Assembly (NCBI GenBank): GCA_003576915.1 | Contig: QEVF01000029.1 | Coordinates: 1 to 43,791, forward strand | Length of the DNA stretch: 43,791 nt | Origin: Planctomycetota bacterium | GTDB lineage: Bacteria > Planctomycetota > UBA8742 > UBA2392 | Reading direction: 5' to 3' | In this document: in pieces, positions 35,991 through 42,688 of the stretch | How the letters are laid out: each line of letters opens with the position of its first letter | Numbering within the stretch: the first letter of the stretch is position 1 | The notes under the pieces: generated by a model | The model's input: only the letters and a program-made list of their open reading frames with translations | Told to the model about the DNA's origin: nothing | Databases searched by the model: none | Position numbers and translations under genes: made by a program

Positions 35991-37124
35991 TCAGGCGCGG
36001 CCCCGGGGTCTCGCCGCAAACAGCCGCGTCACGTGGCGCGCAAAACGCTGCAGGTTGATCGTGCCCGAGTCCAGGGCGTCCTGCTTGCGCGCGCCAAAGC
36101 GCGAAATCTCGAAGGCCGCCGTCACGCCCGCGATCTCCAGTTCAGGCAGCACGCTGCCGGCCAGCACCACGCAGGGCACCCCCGCGCGCCCGCAGAACCG
36201 GGCCACTTCACATACGATCTTGCCGTCCGGCGTCTGCTCGTCGTAGCTGCCCTCGCCTGTTATCACCAGCGAGGTACTCTCCAGCAGCTTTTCAAAGCCC
36301 AGCAGCTCAAGCACGGCGCGCGAGCCCGCCTGCAGTTTGCCGCCGAGCAGCGTGGCAATGCCAAAGCCCAGCCCCCCGGCCGCGCCGCTGCCTTCGTCCT
36401 GGGGGTCGGCCTTGGGGTTGACCCGCTTGATCATTTCCGCCAGCAGGGCCAGCCCCAGTTCCAGCTTGTCCACGGCGCCGGTGGTGCCCCCCTTCTGAAT
36501 CACATACTTGCGGGTCGCGCCGCTTGGACCGATCAGGCCCATGTTCACGTCGCACAGGGCTGTGACTTCCACGTTGCGCAGGCGCTTGTCGAGGCCCGAG
36601 GCGTCAATGGCGCTGATGCGCGTCAGGCCGTCGCCCGTAAGCCGCGGGAGCTCGCCCTTGCCGCCCATGAAGCGCACACCCAGGGCCTGGGCCATACCCG
36701 CCCCGCCGTCGCTTGTCGCCGAGCCGCCCAGGCCAATGACCACGCGGCTCACGCCTTCGTCGAGGGCGCGGGCCACTAGCTGCCCCACGCCAAACGTCGA
36801 CGTATGCAGCGGGTTGCGCTCGTGCTCCTGAAGCCGCCACAGCCCGCAGGCCTGGGCCGACTCCACCAGGGCCGCCTTGCGCGAGGCATCCAGTGCCAAC
36901 TCAGCATCCACCTCCCGCCCCAAAGCGTCCTGGACGCGGCACTTCACCCGCAGCGGAAAGGCCTTGGCCAGCGCGTCCAGCGTGCCCTCCCCCCCGTCGG
37001 ATAGGGGCAGCTCCAGAACTTCCGCCTGCCTCGCGCCGTCGCGCACACCCCGCGCAATGGCCGCAGCGGCCTGTCGGGCGTCGCAGCAGTGTTTGAATTT
37101 GTCCGGGGCGGCCAGTATGCGCAT
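35991..37124 (-). CDS. Glycerate kinase (GlxK/GarK family)
   Basis: 377 residues from the ATG at 37124 (MRILAAPDKFK is the family's usual start; a GTG 9 nt upstream is possible). Phosphorylates glycerate to 2- or 3-phosphoglycerate with ATP. Motifs: APDKFKHCCDARQAAAAIARGV, LSDGGEGTLDAL, VIGLGGSATSDGGAGMAQALG, ALCDVNMGLIGPSGAT, GSGAAGGLGFGIATLLGG, VITGEGSYDEQTPDGKI. All signature blocks are present and length is normal. It would feed glycerate into glycolysis, for example from serine, glycolate or glucarate catabolism; no such pathway gene is adjacent. Second gene of a minus-strand run, 11 nt after the DUF4177-like gene. Confidence 0.93.
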   Translation of the reverse strand: MRILAAPDKFKHCCDARQAAAAIARGVRDGARQAEVLELPLSDGGEGTLDALAKAFPLRVKCRVQDALGREVDAELALDASRKAALVESAQACGLWRLQEHERNPLHTSTFGVGQLVARALDEGVSRVVIGLGGSATSDGGAGMAQALGVRFMGGKGELPRLTGDGLTRISAIDASGLDKRLRNVEVTALCDVNMGLIGPSGATRKYVIQKGGTTGAVDKLELGLALLAEMIKRVNPKADPQDEGSGAAGGLGFGIATLLGGKLQAGSRAVLELLGFEKLLESTSLVITGEGSYDEQTPDGKIVCEVARFCGRAGVPCVVLAGSVLPELEIAGVTAAFEISRFGARKQDALDSGTINLQRFARHVTRLFAARPRGRA

Positions 37125-37135
37125 GGCGGCCACAG

Positions 37136-37351
37136 TCAGGCGACTTCGCGCATGAGGTAGAACACGCGGCGCGAGTTGTCGTGGGAGACGGGCTCACTGA
37201 TGACGGTGACCAGCTTCCAGCCCTGTAGCCCGTAGTTGCGAAGCATCATGGTTTCGCTCTCGCCCCCGGAGAAACCGGGGTTGGCGCGGTCTTCGGGGTG
37301 GCGCTCGTGGGCGCTGACGATGCGTTCAATGACGAGATATTCGATGGCCAT
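37136..37351 (-). CDS. DUF4177-like small protein
   Basis: 71 residues, ATG with GGAG 7 nt upstream. Sequence MAIEYLVIERIV, then MLRNYGLQGWKLVTVIS and RRVFYLMREV matches the DUF4177 layout (Y-x-V at the start, LN-x-x-G-x-x-GWELV in the middle, Y-x-x-[KR] at the end). Function unknown. Leads the minus-strand run that continues with glycerate kinase. Confidence 0.7.
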   Translation of the reverse strand: MAIEYLVIERIVSAHERHPEDRANPGFSGGESETMMLRNYGLQGWKLVTVISEPVSHDNSRRVFYLMREVA

Positions 37352-37482
37352 GGCACTCTCCGGCGTGGGATCGCCTCCATGCTAACTCGCGACCGGCCAA
37401 GGGTTAGGCTGAAATGCGCGGAAAGTCAAAGGGGCCGGGCAGTCTTTGAAAAAGCGCCATCCGGCCACTCTTTCAACCAGGT

Positions 37483-37505
37483 CAGGCCGAAGTGAATTCG
37501 GCCTG
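37483..37505 (-). terminator. Hairpin after the winged-helix regulator gene
   Basis: CAGGCCGAA-GTGAA-TTCGGCCTG, 9-bp perfect stem directly beyond the stop codon of the minus-strand regulator gene. A looser TTGAAAAAG/CTTTCAA repeat follows at about 37446-37475. Otherwise the 155-bp gap 37352-37506 holds nothing recognised. Confidence 0.55.
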
Positions 37506-37506
37506 C

Positions 37507-37836
37507 TCAGCCCTTCACCTCACCCACCAGCTTCTCCAGCGCCTCAAGGTAGGCAAAGAGCGCGTGGCAGCCCGCCACGGTGATGGTGTACGTCGTTTTC
37601 GAACGGCCCCCCAGCATGCCCTTGGCGGCCTCGATGTACCCCGCCTGTTCCAGCTTTGCCGTGTGGGCCGAAAGGTTGCCGTCTGTGGTGCCGGTCAATG
37701 CCTTGAGCTCCGTGAAGCTCAACTCGCCCTGCGAGCCCAGCGCGGACAAAATGGCCAGCCTCGCCCGCTCATGGATCAACGGGTCCAGATCCAGCGCGGC
37801 ATGGGGCTTGAGACGTTCGGAGACCTTACCAGCCAT
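37507..37836 (-). CDS. Winged-helix transcriptional regulator (HTH_34/MarR-like)
   Basis: 109 residues. LDPLIHERARLAILSALGSQGELSFTELKALTGTTDGNLSAHTAKLEQAGYIEAAKGMLGGRSKTTYTITVAG in pieces is the standard winged-helix core: recognition helix TDGNLSAHTAKLEQAG, wing with GRSKTTYTIT. The family (Pfam HTH_34 type) usually regulates a neighbouring membrane protein gene. Here it overlaps by 11 bp the end of the upstream six-TM protein gene, implying translational coupling and control of that operon. Confidence 0.88.
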   Translation of the reverse strand: MAGKVSERLKPHAALDLDPLIHERARLAILSALGSQGELSFTELKALTGTTDGNLSAHTAKLEQAGYIEAAKGMLGGRSKTTYTITVAGCHALFAYLEALEKLVGEVKG

Positions 37837-38437
37837 AGCGCACTCCCACCCAGATGCCCAGCAAAAGGTGCCCCGCGCCGAACGTGCCCGTGAACAGCAT
37901 GGTGTCCAGGGCGCTGGCGGGAGGAAAGAGCGCCAGCGCGCCGCAGAAGAGAGTCCACAGGCCCAGGAACTTCACGCTCGTCACGGAATGGCTCGAGGCC
38001 GCCACCAGGGCCGCGCCGTAGCACAACATCCAGACTGAGAAGATCAGGTCCAGGCGCTGGTGTACCAGCAGGCCCAGAGTCAGCACGCCCCCCACGAACA
38101 GGGCCGGCAACATGGCAAACAGCACACGCTTGCCAAGGCGCGCGGCGAGGGGCTGGCCGTCGAGGCGGGCGCGCCACATCATGCCAAAGAGGTTCAGCGC
38201 CACGGCGACAATCAGGGTGGCGCCCCAGAGCAGGGCCAGGGCCTCGAGGGTGGCGCCCTCTAGCTTGAGGCGCGCGGCGGGGCTGGCAGCGCCGAGATTG
38301 GACGTGATGCCGATGGCCACGAAGGCCAGCAGGCCGGACAGCAGCAGCGCCACGCCGGAAACGGAGGTCAGCCGCGCGTTGTTCTCCAGCGCGAGGCGAA
38401 TCTGGCGCAGGTCGGTGACGGTGGCCGAGTCGGGCAT
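37826..38437 (-). CDS. Integral membrane protein paired with the winged-helix regulator
   Basis: 203 residues, about six membrane segments (SGVALLLSGLLAFVAIGI, ALLWGATLIVAVALNLFGMMW, VLFAMLPALFVGGVLTLGLLV, LIFSVWMLCYGAALVAAS, FLGLWTLFCGALALFP, AGHLLLGIWVGVRY). The short cytoplasmic N-terminus MPDSATVTDLRQIRLALENN is duplicated, with its promoter, 1.59 kb away. Function unknown; membrane proteins of this type are commonly encoded with HTH_34 regulators. The start at 38437 is fixed by a promoter ending 6 nt upstream. Confidence 0.8.
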   Translation of the reverse strand: MPDSATVTDLRQIRLALENNARLTSVSGVALLLSGLLAFVAIGITSNLGAASPAARLKLEGATLEALALLWGATLIVAVALNLFGMMWRARLDGQPLAARLGKRVLFAMLPALFVGGVLTLGLLVHQRLDLIFSVWMLCYGAALVAASSHSVTSVKFLGLWTLFCGALALFPPASALDTMLFTGTFGAGHLLLGIWVGVRYGW

Positions 38438-38482
38438 GAGGAGAGTCTAGCGGCGGCCCCGACTCCGGCAAGCATCGTTACC
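38403..38482. repeat. 80-bp direct repeat, copy 1
   Basis: Same-orientation match to 39993-40072 with 4 mismatches in 80 positions (38440, 38443, 38449, 38478). It covers the first 12 codons of the six-TM protein gene and its promoter. The two copies are exactly 1590 bp apart and enclose the Fic gene. Confidence 0.95.
38444..38471 (-). promoter_or_regulatory. Promoter of the six-TM protein gene, predicted leaderless
   Basis: On the minus strand TTGCCG (38471-38466), 16 nt, TAGACT (38449-38444), 6 nt, ATG at 38437. It lies wholly within the 80-bp segment duplicated at 39993-40072. Confidence 0.6.
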
Positions 38483-38545
38483 CCAAGCTGGGGCCTGATG
38501 CGACTTCGGGGTCAAAGCCGTTGGACAGCGAGCCTGCAAGGGGCT

Positions 38546-39700
38546 TCAGCTTTGCACCCCTTCATTGAGGATGGCAAGGTAGCGGTCGTAGGCAAAGATG
38601 CGGTTGCGCTGCCTGCCGGTCAGTTCGCGGGTGATGCCCAGGTTTGCCAGTGTCTCGATGGCCTTGGAGGCCGTCGGGAAGGTCATGGCCGACTCTCTGG
38701 CAATGATGTCAATGGTCGCGAGCGGACGACGGCGCAGAACGACGAATGCCCGCATGGCGCTGCCTGCGGCCCGCGCGGCATCGCGGATGCGCTTTTCATC
38801 TTCGGCAAACAGTGCCAGCAGCCGGTGCGCGGTGTCTACCGCGCCAGCAGCGGTCTGTTCGACGCCCTCCCATATGAAGTCCAGCCACGCTTCCCAGTCG
38901 CCTTGGTGGCGCACAGTGTCAAGCAACCGGTAATACTCGGCGCGGTGCTGCTTGAGGTAGAGGCTCAGGTACAACAGCGGCTGGCGCAGCACACCTTCGT
39001 GGTGCAGGATCAGCGCAATCATCAGGCGGCCCGTGCGGCCGTTGCCGTCCAGGAAAGGGTGAATGGTCTCGAACTGAACGTGAGCCAGCGCGGCTTTGAT
39101 CAAGGCCGAAAAGCCCTTGTCATGCAGGAAGTTCTCCAGCGCGGCCATGCAGGGCTCGACCTGATGCGGCGGAGGCGGCACGTACTGGGCATTGCCGGGG
39201 CGGGTACCGCCGATCCAGTTCTGGCTGCGGCGGAACTCGCCGGGTGACATCTTGGCTCCGCGCCCCTTGGCCAACAGCTTGCCGTGGATTTCGCGGATCA
39301 GGCGGTTGGAGAGGGGAAAGCCTTCGCGCAAGCGGGCGAGGCCGTGCTCCATGGCCGCTACGTAGTTGGAAACTTCAACCACATCGTCGAAAGGTACGCC
39401 GGGGGCTTGCTCCAACTCAAAGAGCAGCAGGTCGGAGAGGGACGACTGCGTTCCCTCAATCTGGCTTGATAGAACGGCCTCGCGCCGCACGTAAGCGTAT
39501 AGGAAAAGATCAGGATCGGGCAGCAATGCCGACACGCCATCGAGGCGGCCGCAGGCGAGGAGGGCGCGTTCGAGCAGGCGCTGGCGCGGCGCGGTCAGTT
39601 CAAGGGGCGGCGCGGGCGGCAAGGGAGCAGGCACGAAAGCGCGGACAGTTTCGCCTGTCGTATTGCTGACGTCAAATTTGCCGGTTGTGCCTCGTTGCAC
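38546..39700 (-). CDS. Fic-domain adenylyltransferase with N-terminal autoinhibitory motif and C-terminal HTH
   Basis: 384 residues from a GTG with GGGG 6 nt upstream; MQRGTTGKFDVSNTTGETVRAFVP is the standard start of this Fic subfamily. Fic enzymes transfer AMP or another nucleotide moiety to target proteins. The active motif HPFLDGNGRTGR (His214 to Arg225) is complete. SSQIEGT (78-84, Glu82) is the inhibitory [S/T]-x-x-x-E motif placed N-terminal to the Fic core, i.e. class II. The C-terminal ~80 residues (PLATIDIIARESAMTFPTASKAIETLANLGITREL) form a winged helix. Target unknown; class II members often stand alone and self-regulate. Flanked by 80-bp direct repeats and debris, with an AT-rich 5' region unlike its neighbours, which suggests insertion of the segment. 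Confidence 0.93.
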   Translation of the reverse strand: MQRGTTGKFDVSNTTGETVRAFVPAPLPPAPPLELTAPRQRLLERALLACGRLDGVSALLPDPDLFLYAYVRREAVLSSQIEGTQSSLSDLLLFELEQAPGVPFDDVVEVSNYVAAMEHGLARLREGFPLSNRLIREIHGKLLAKGRGAKMSPGEFRRSQNWIGGTRPGNAQYVPPPPHQVEPCMAALENFLHDKGFSALIKAALAHVQFETIHPFLDGNGRTGRLMIALILHHEGVLRQPLLYLSLYLKQHRAEYYRLLDTVRHQGDWEAWLDFIWEGVEQTAAGAVDTAHRLLALFAEDEKRIRDAARAAGSAMRAFVVLRRRPLATIDIIARESAMTFPTASKAIETLANLGITRELTGRQRNRIFAYDRYLAILNEGVQS

Positions 39701-39905
39701 ATTTTGCCCCTATTCAACGGAGCTAAAATAGCAGCGAGCGTTACTTAAGAAATTCAGGAATTATTTAATAACTGGCTTGCCTCTGCCCGCCAACCGCCCC
39801 AAACGACCCGGTGTTCTACACGCTACTTCGCGCAAAGTCAGGCGCACCTTGAGCAGGCCCAGGCGCGCCGCTATGTCTATCAGGCCTGTGGCACTGTGGA
39901 CCACT

Positions 39906-40215
39906 TGGGGCGAAAAAGGTGACCCCGGAAATGCCGGCGCGAAGGGTCAGACTTCGGCGTCGCCCTTGTTCGGCGCGAGGTAGAGCACCTGGTGGCGCAG
40001 GTCGGTGACGGTGGCCGAGTCGGGCATGACGAAAGTCTGGCGGCGGCCCCGACTCCGGCAAGCATCGCTACCGGCGAAAGCGCGCAGGTCCCGGCTCTGC
40101 AACGCGGGCAAAGCACAGGCGGCAGGCCGCAGCGCCCGTGCCATGAATTCAGGGCCTTGTGGCGCCACGGGATTGCCGGGCACGCCGGGCGGTGCGCCAG
40201 CCGGAACCGTGGCAC
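39906..40215 (+). pseudogene. Possible remnant of a collagen-like Gly-X-Y protein gene
   Basis: In one plus-strand frame, 39906-39950 reads W followed by GEK-GDP-GNA-GAK-GQT, and 40152-40200 reads GPC-GAT-GLP-GTP-GGA-P. Both are runs of five Gly-X-Y triplets of collagen-like composition. The frame is broken by TAG at 39981 and the 80-bp repeat lies between the two pieces. Short length and high G+C make chance a real alternative. Confidence 0.3.
39993..40072. repeat. 80-bp direct repeat, copy 2 (promoter plus first 12 codons)
   Basis: On the minus strand it keeps TTGCCG-16 nt-CAGACT-6 nt-ATG (40027) and the codons MPDSATVTDLR, then diverges and stops after 26 codons at 39947. It is a truncated copy of the start of the six-TM protein gene at 38437. 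Confidence 0.95.
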
Positions 40216-40227
40216 AGGCACGACAGA

Positions 40228-40710
40228 TTAGCTTTGCCAGGGGGGAACGAGGCTGACCCAGCCCAGCCACAGCGGCAGCCACATCAGCGTTGCCGAGGCC
40301 AGAGAGTTCACGCCCCAATAGGCCATCAACCAGGCGGGCTGCACGGTCTGCTCGGCATCGGCGCTGTGGAGCCGGCGGTTGAGCGTGTAGTGAAACTGCA
40401 CCGGTAACAGCAACCCCGCCACCCACGACGCGCCCCAGAACCAGGCGCTTTGCGAGAACGCATCGGGATCTGTGAACTGGCCGCCCTTGAACACCAGCCC
40501 CGCCGTCACATAGCACAGCGCGGGCGTGAAAATCGCGTTGCCCGCCACCGCCAGCGCCTGAGCCCTGAAGTAAGCCCCCGCCCCGGGCCGATGGCGCGCG
40601 AATCGGCGACCCACGGCAAATTCCATGACTCGAAGGGGCAGCGTCGCCGCGCCGTAGGCCAGCAGGCAGAGCAGGAACAGCCAGGCCGCGATTGAAAGAA
40701 ACTGGAGCAC
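40228..40710 (-). CDS. Four-TM membrane protein of unknown function
   Basis: 160 residues from the GTG at 40710, chosen because TATGGT ends exactly 6 nt upstream as at other promoters here and because translation then opens with a hydrophobic segment (VLQFLSIAAWLFLLCLLAYGAATL). Further segments: FRAQALAVAGNAIFTPALCYVTAGLVF, AWFWGASWVAGLLLPVQFHYTL, and WGVNSLASATLMWLPLWLGWVSL. No family recognised. Divergent from the selenoprotein gene across 93 bp. Confidence 0.65.
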   Translation of the reverse strand: MLQFLSIAAWLFLLCLLAYGAATLPLRVMEFAVGRRFARHRPGAGAYFRAQALAVAGNAIFTPALCYVTAGLVFKGGQFTDPDAFSQSAWFWGASWVAGLLLPVQFHYTLNRRLHSADAEQTVQPAWLMAYWGVNSLASATLMWLPLWLGWVSLVPPWQS

Positions 40711-40716
40711 CGCCAG

Positions 40717-40744
40717 ACCATAGCAAGGAGAGCGCCCGCGCCAA
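40717..40744 (-). promoter_or_regulatory. Promoter of the four-TM protein gene, predicted leaderless
   Basis: Minus strand: TTGGCG (40744-40739), 16 nt, TATGGT (40722-40717) preceded by an extended TGC, 6 nt, GTG at 40710. Confidence 0.5.
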
Positions 40745-40751
40745 GCGAGGC

Positions 40752-40780
40752 TTGCGGCAGCGCCCGGGGCAGGCTTTGAT
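40752..40780 (+). promoter_or_regulatory. Promoter of the selenoprotein gene
   Basis: TTGCGG (40752-40757), 17 nt, TTTGAT (40775-40780). The start site would be near 40787, giving a short leader that contains GGGAG before the ATG at 40804, so this gene is leadered, unlike several neighbours. Confidence 0.45.
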
Positions 40781-40803
40781 GGGGGCATTGCCCGGGAGTT
40801 GCC

Positions 40804-41850
40804 ATGCGTTTCTTCCTGCTTTGCCTGCTGATGATGTGTGCCCTGCCGCTTTGCGCCCAGGAAGCCTACAAGGTTGGAGATGAGCCGGCCGACATCGAGG
40901 TGGAATACTGGCTCAACGCGCCGGCCTATACGCGATTCTCCGAAATGCGCGGCGAGGTCATCCTGTTCAAGAAGTGGGGCTGCGGCTGACCGCCCTGCCT
41001 GACGCAGTTGCGTCGCTGGGAAGAACTCAACAAGCAGTACGCCGGCAAGGGCCTGCGCTTCCTCACGGCCTATTCGCAGTTCCAGACCCTGGACGTCATC
41101 GAAGCCGAGGTCAGGAAAATGAAGCTGACCCTGCCGGTGGCCACGGACGGCTACTACGGCTCACGCTTCTTTGCCCCCACGCTCTGCGTGATCTGGGTGA
41201 TCGGCGTTGACGGCAAGGTCGTTCATGTGGGCCAGGAAGGCTGGGAGGAAGCCGCGCTGCGCGAGCTCAAGAAAGTGAAGTACCCCGGTCTCAGCGGCGC
41301 CTTTGCGGCGCCGCTGGAGACGGCGGCCAGGGCCTTTGGCGAGGGCAAACTGGCCGAGGCAGACCGCCTGGCCCAGGCGGTCGAGGACGGCGAGCACGAC
41401 GACTCCACGCTCAAGCAGGCATCCGAGCTGCGTCAGAAAATCGCCCAGCGCCGCAAGCTGCTGGAGGTCCGGGCCGACACGGCTGAAGTCAGCGGTGACT
41501 ACGACCTGGCCCTGGCCTGCTGGCGCGAGATCGGCGCGCGCTTTGGCGAAATCGAGTACGAGCGCAGCCCCCGCGAGGAATCCGAACGCATCCTCAAGCT
41601 CGAGGAACTGGAGCCCGAGCGCAAGGCCCGGCGCGCCTTCATCAACGCGCGCCAGAAGGCCTGGAACGGCATCGACATCTCCGGCAAGGACATCCAGAAG
41701 GTCGTGGCCGCGTACGACGCGGCTATCAAGCTGATGGAGGATTTCCTCAAAGAGCACAAGGGGCGCCGGCCGGAAGCTCTGGCGCGCGAGATGATCGACG
41801 CCTGGAAGGCCTGGAAGGAGGAACTCGAGCCCGCCAAGGAGAGCAAGTAA
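40804..41850 (+). CDS. Thioredoxin-fold selenoprotein (UxxC), UGA at codon 62 read as selenocysteine
   Basis: One frame runs from ATG 40804 (GGGAG upstream) to TAA 41848-41850, interrupted only by TGA at 40987-40989. Read as selenocysteine (U) the product is 348 residues: signal peptide MRFFLLCLLMMCALPLCA, a redoxin/TlpA-like domain (PADIEVEYWL, EVILFKKWGCG-U62-PPC65, LTQLRRWEELNKQYAGKGLRFLTAY, LPVATDGYYGSRFFAPTLCVIWVIGVDGKVVHVG), then a long charged helical domain to the end. U62 falls exactly at the first position of the thioredoxin-type CxxC active site, where Cys-to-Sec exchange is well known. A SECIS-like hairpin follows at once. Without recoding, the upstream piece would be a useless 61-residue peptide and the 280-residue remainder would have no ribosome site. 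Exported thiol oxidoreductase or peroxiredoxin-like role. LiuC-like gene follows after 1 nt. Confidence 0.82.
40993..41020 (+). promoter_or_regulatory. Bacterial SECIS-like hairpin downstream of the in-frame UGA
   Basis: Upper stem GACGC (41001-41005) with GCGTC (41010-41014), loop AGTT with G-U at 41007-41008; below it a 2-nt bulge C-T (40999-41000) on the 5' side, then GC/GC, a T-T mismatch, and CCC/GGG (40993-40995 with 41018-41020). The loop lies 17-18 nt after the UGA. Bulged U on the 5' side, a short upper stem and GU in the apical loop are the features SelB recognises in the E. coli fdhF element. Confidence 0.7.
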
Positions 41851-41851
41851 C

Positions 41852-42649
41852 GTGAGCGGTTTTGACGTCATCAAGCGCGAGACACGCTTTGACCTCGGCT
41901 GCGCCACGGTGGTGCTCAACCGCCCCGAAAAGCGCAACGCCCTGAGTCAGGAGCTGGTTTCTGTGCTTTCCGCCGAGCTGGACTCCCTGGCCGCCGACGC
42001 CGGAGTCCGCAGCGTGTTCTTTCGCGGCGCGGGCGCCGCCTTCTGCGCGGGGGCGGATCTCTCCGAGATTCAGGCCATGCAGACCGCAACGCTGGAACAG
42101 AACCTGGCTTCCAGCAACGTCCTGCGCGAGTTCTTCACCAGGCTTGCCAATTTCCCCAAGCCCACGGCCGCCGTTGTTCACGGGCCGGCGCTGGCCGGCG
42201 GCTGCGGCCTTGCTTCCTGTTGCGACTTCGTGCTGGCCTCCAGTGAAGCCAGCTTCGGTTATCCTGAAGTCAGGATCGGCTTTATTCCCGCCATCGTCAT
42301 GGTCCTGCTCACACACCAGATCGGCGAGCGCGCGGCACGGGACCTCTGCATTTCGGGCCGCACCATTGGTGCCGAAGAGGCTTTGCGGCTGGGGCTTGTC
42401 ACGCGTGTGGTCGGCCCCGATGCTCTCAACCAGGCTGCCGACGAACTCGCGCGCGACCTGTTCAAGAACTCGCCCCAGGCCATGGCCACCGTCAAGGCCG
42501 CCTTTTGGGGCATTCACTCCATGGGCGTGGATCAGGCCCTGCGGCACGCGGCGGAACTCAACGCCCAGGCGCGCGGCAGCTCCGACTGCAAAGAGGGTAT
42601 TGCCGCGTTTCTGGAGAAGCGCAAGCCGCGCTGGCTGACTGTGGCCTGA
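41852..42649 (+). CDS. Enoyl-CoA hydratase/isomerase family, probably methylglutaconyl-CoA hydratase (LiuC-like)
   Basis: 265 residues from a GTG with GGAG about 10 nt upstream, 1 nt after the selenoprotein stop. Crotonase motifs: VVLNRPEKRNALSQELV, FCAGADLSEIQAM (CoA oxyanion hole), GPALAGGCGLASCCDFVLAS (second oxyanion Gly) and ASFGYPEVRIGFIPAIVMV with the second catalytic Glu. The first catalytic Glu of classical hydratases (in GGCELA) is Gly here. The GGCGL plus E-V-x-[LI]-G-[LF]-x-P-A combination matches LiuC-type 3-methylglutaconyl-CoA hydratases of leucine breakdown. The next gene, HMG-CoA lyase, acts on that product, which supports this reading. Other acyl-CoA substrates cannot be excluded. 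Confidence 0.85.
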   Translation: MSGFDVIKRETRFDLGCATVVLNRPEKRNALSQELVSVLSAELDSLAADAGVRSVFFRGAGAAFCAGADLSEIQAMQTATLEQNLASSNVLREFFTRLANFPKPTAAVVHGPALAGGCGLASCCDFVLASSEASFGYPEVRIGFIPAIVMVLLTHQIGERAARDLCISGRTIGAEEALRLGLVTRVVGPDALNQAADELARDLFKNSPQAMATVKAAFWGIHSMGVDQALRHAAELNAQARGSSDCKEGIAAFLEKRKPRWLTVA

Positions 42650-42654
42650 ACTTT

Positions 42655-42682
42655 TTGCCGTGAAGGTTCTGCTTGCTATGCT
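42655..42682 (+). promoter_or_regulatory. Promoter of the HMG-CoA lyase gene, predicted leaderless
   Basis: TTGCCG (42655-42660), 16 nt, TATGCT (42677-42682, preceded by TGC), 6 nt, ATG at 42689. No ribosome site. It begins 6 nt after the LiuC-like stop codon. Confidence 0.6.
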
Positions 42683-42688
42683 CGCGGC

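Larger units (their letters stand above)
39703..40227. other. Gene-poor debris region between the Fic and membrane-protein genes
   Basis: 525 bp without an intact gene. It holds an AT-rich stretch (about 39710-39775) likely to carry the Fic promoter, repeat copy 2 (39993-40072), and two collagen-like Gly-X-Y coding scraps in the same plus-strand frame (39909-39950 and 40152-40200) separated by a stop at 39981-39983. Confidence 0.7.

Noticed and set aside
39947..40744. 265-residue minus-strand frame
   Set aside because: Arg/Ala/Gly-rich shadow of the four-TM protein gene; only its last 26 codons coincide with the duplicated gene start.
40987..40989. Nonsense mutation or sequencing error making a pseudogene
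   Set aside because: Cannot be fully excluded, but the stop falls exactly on an active-site Cys position, a SECIS-like hairpin follows and both flanks are intact.
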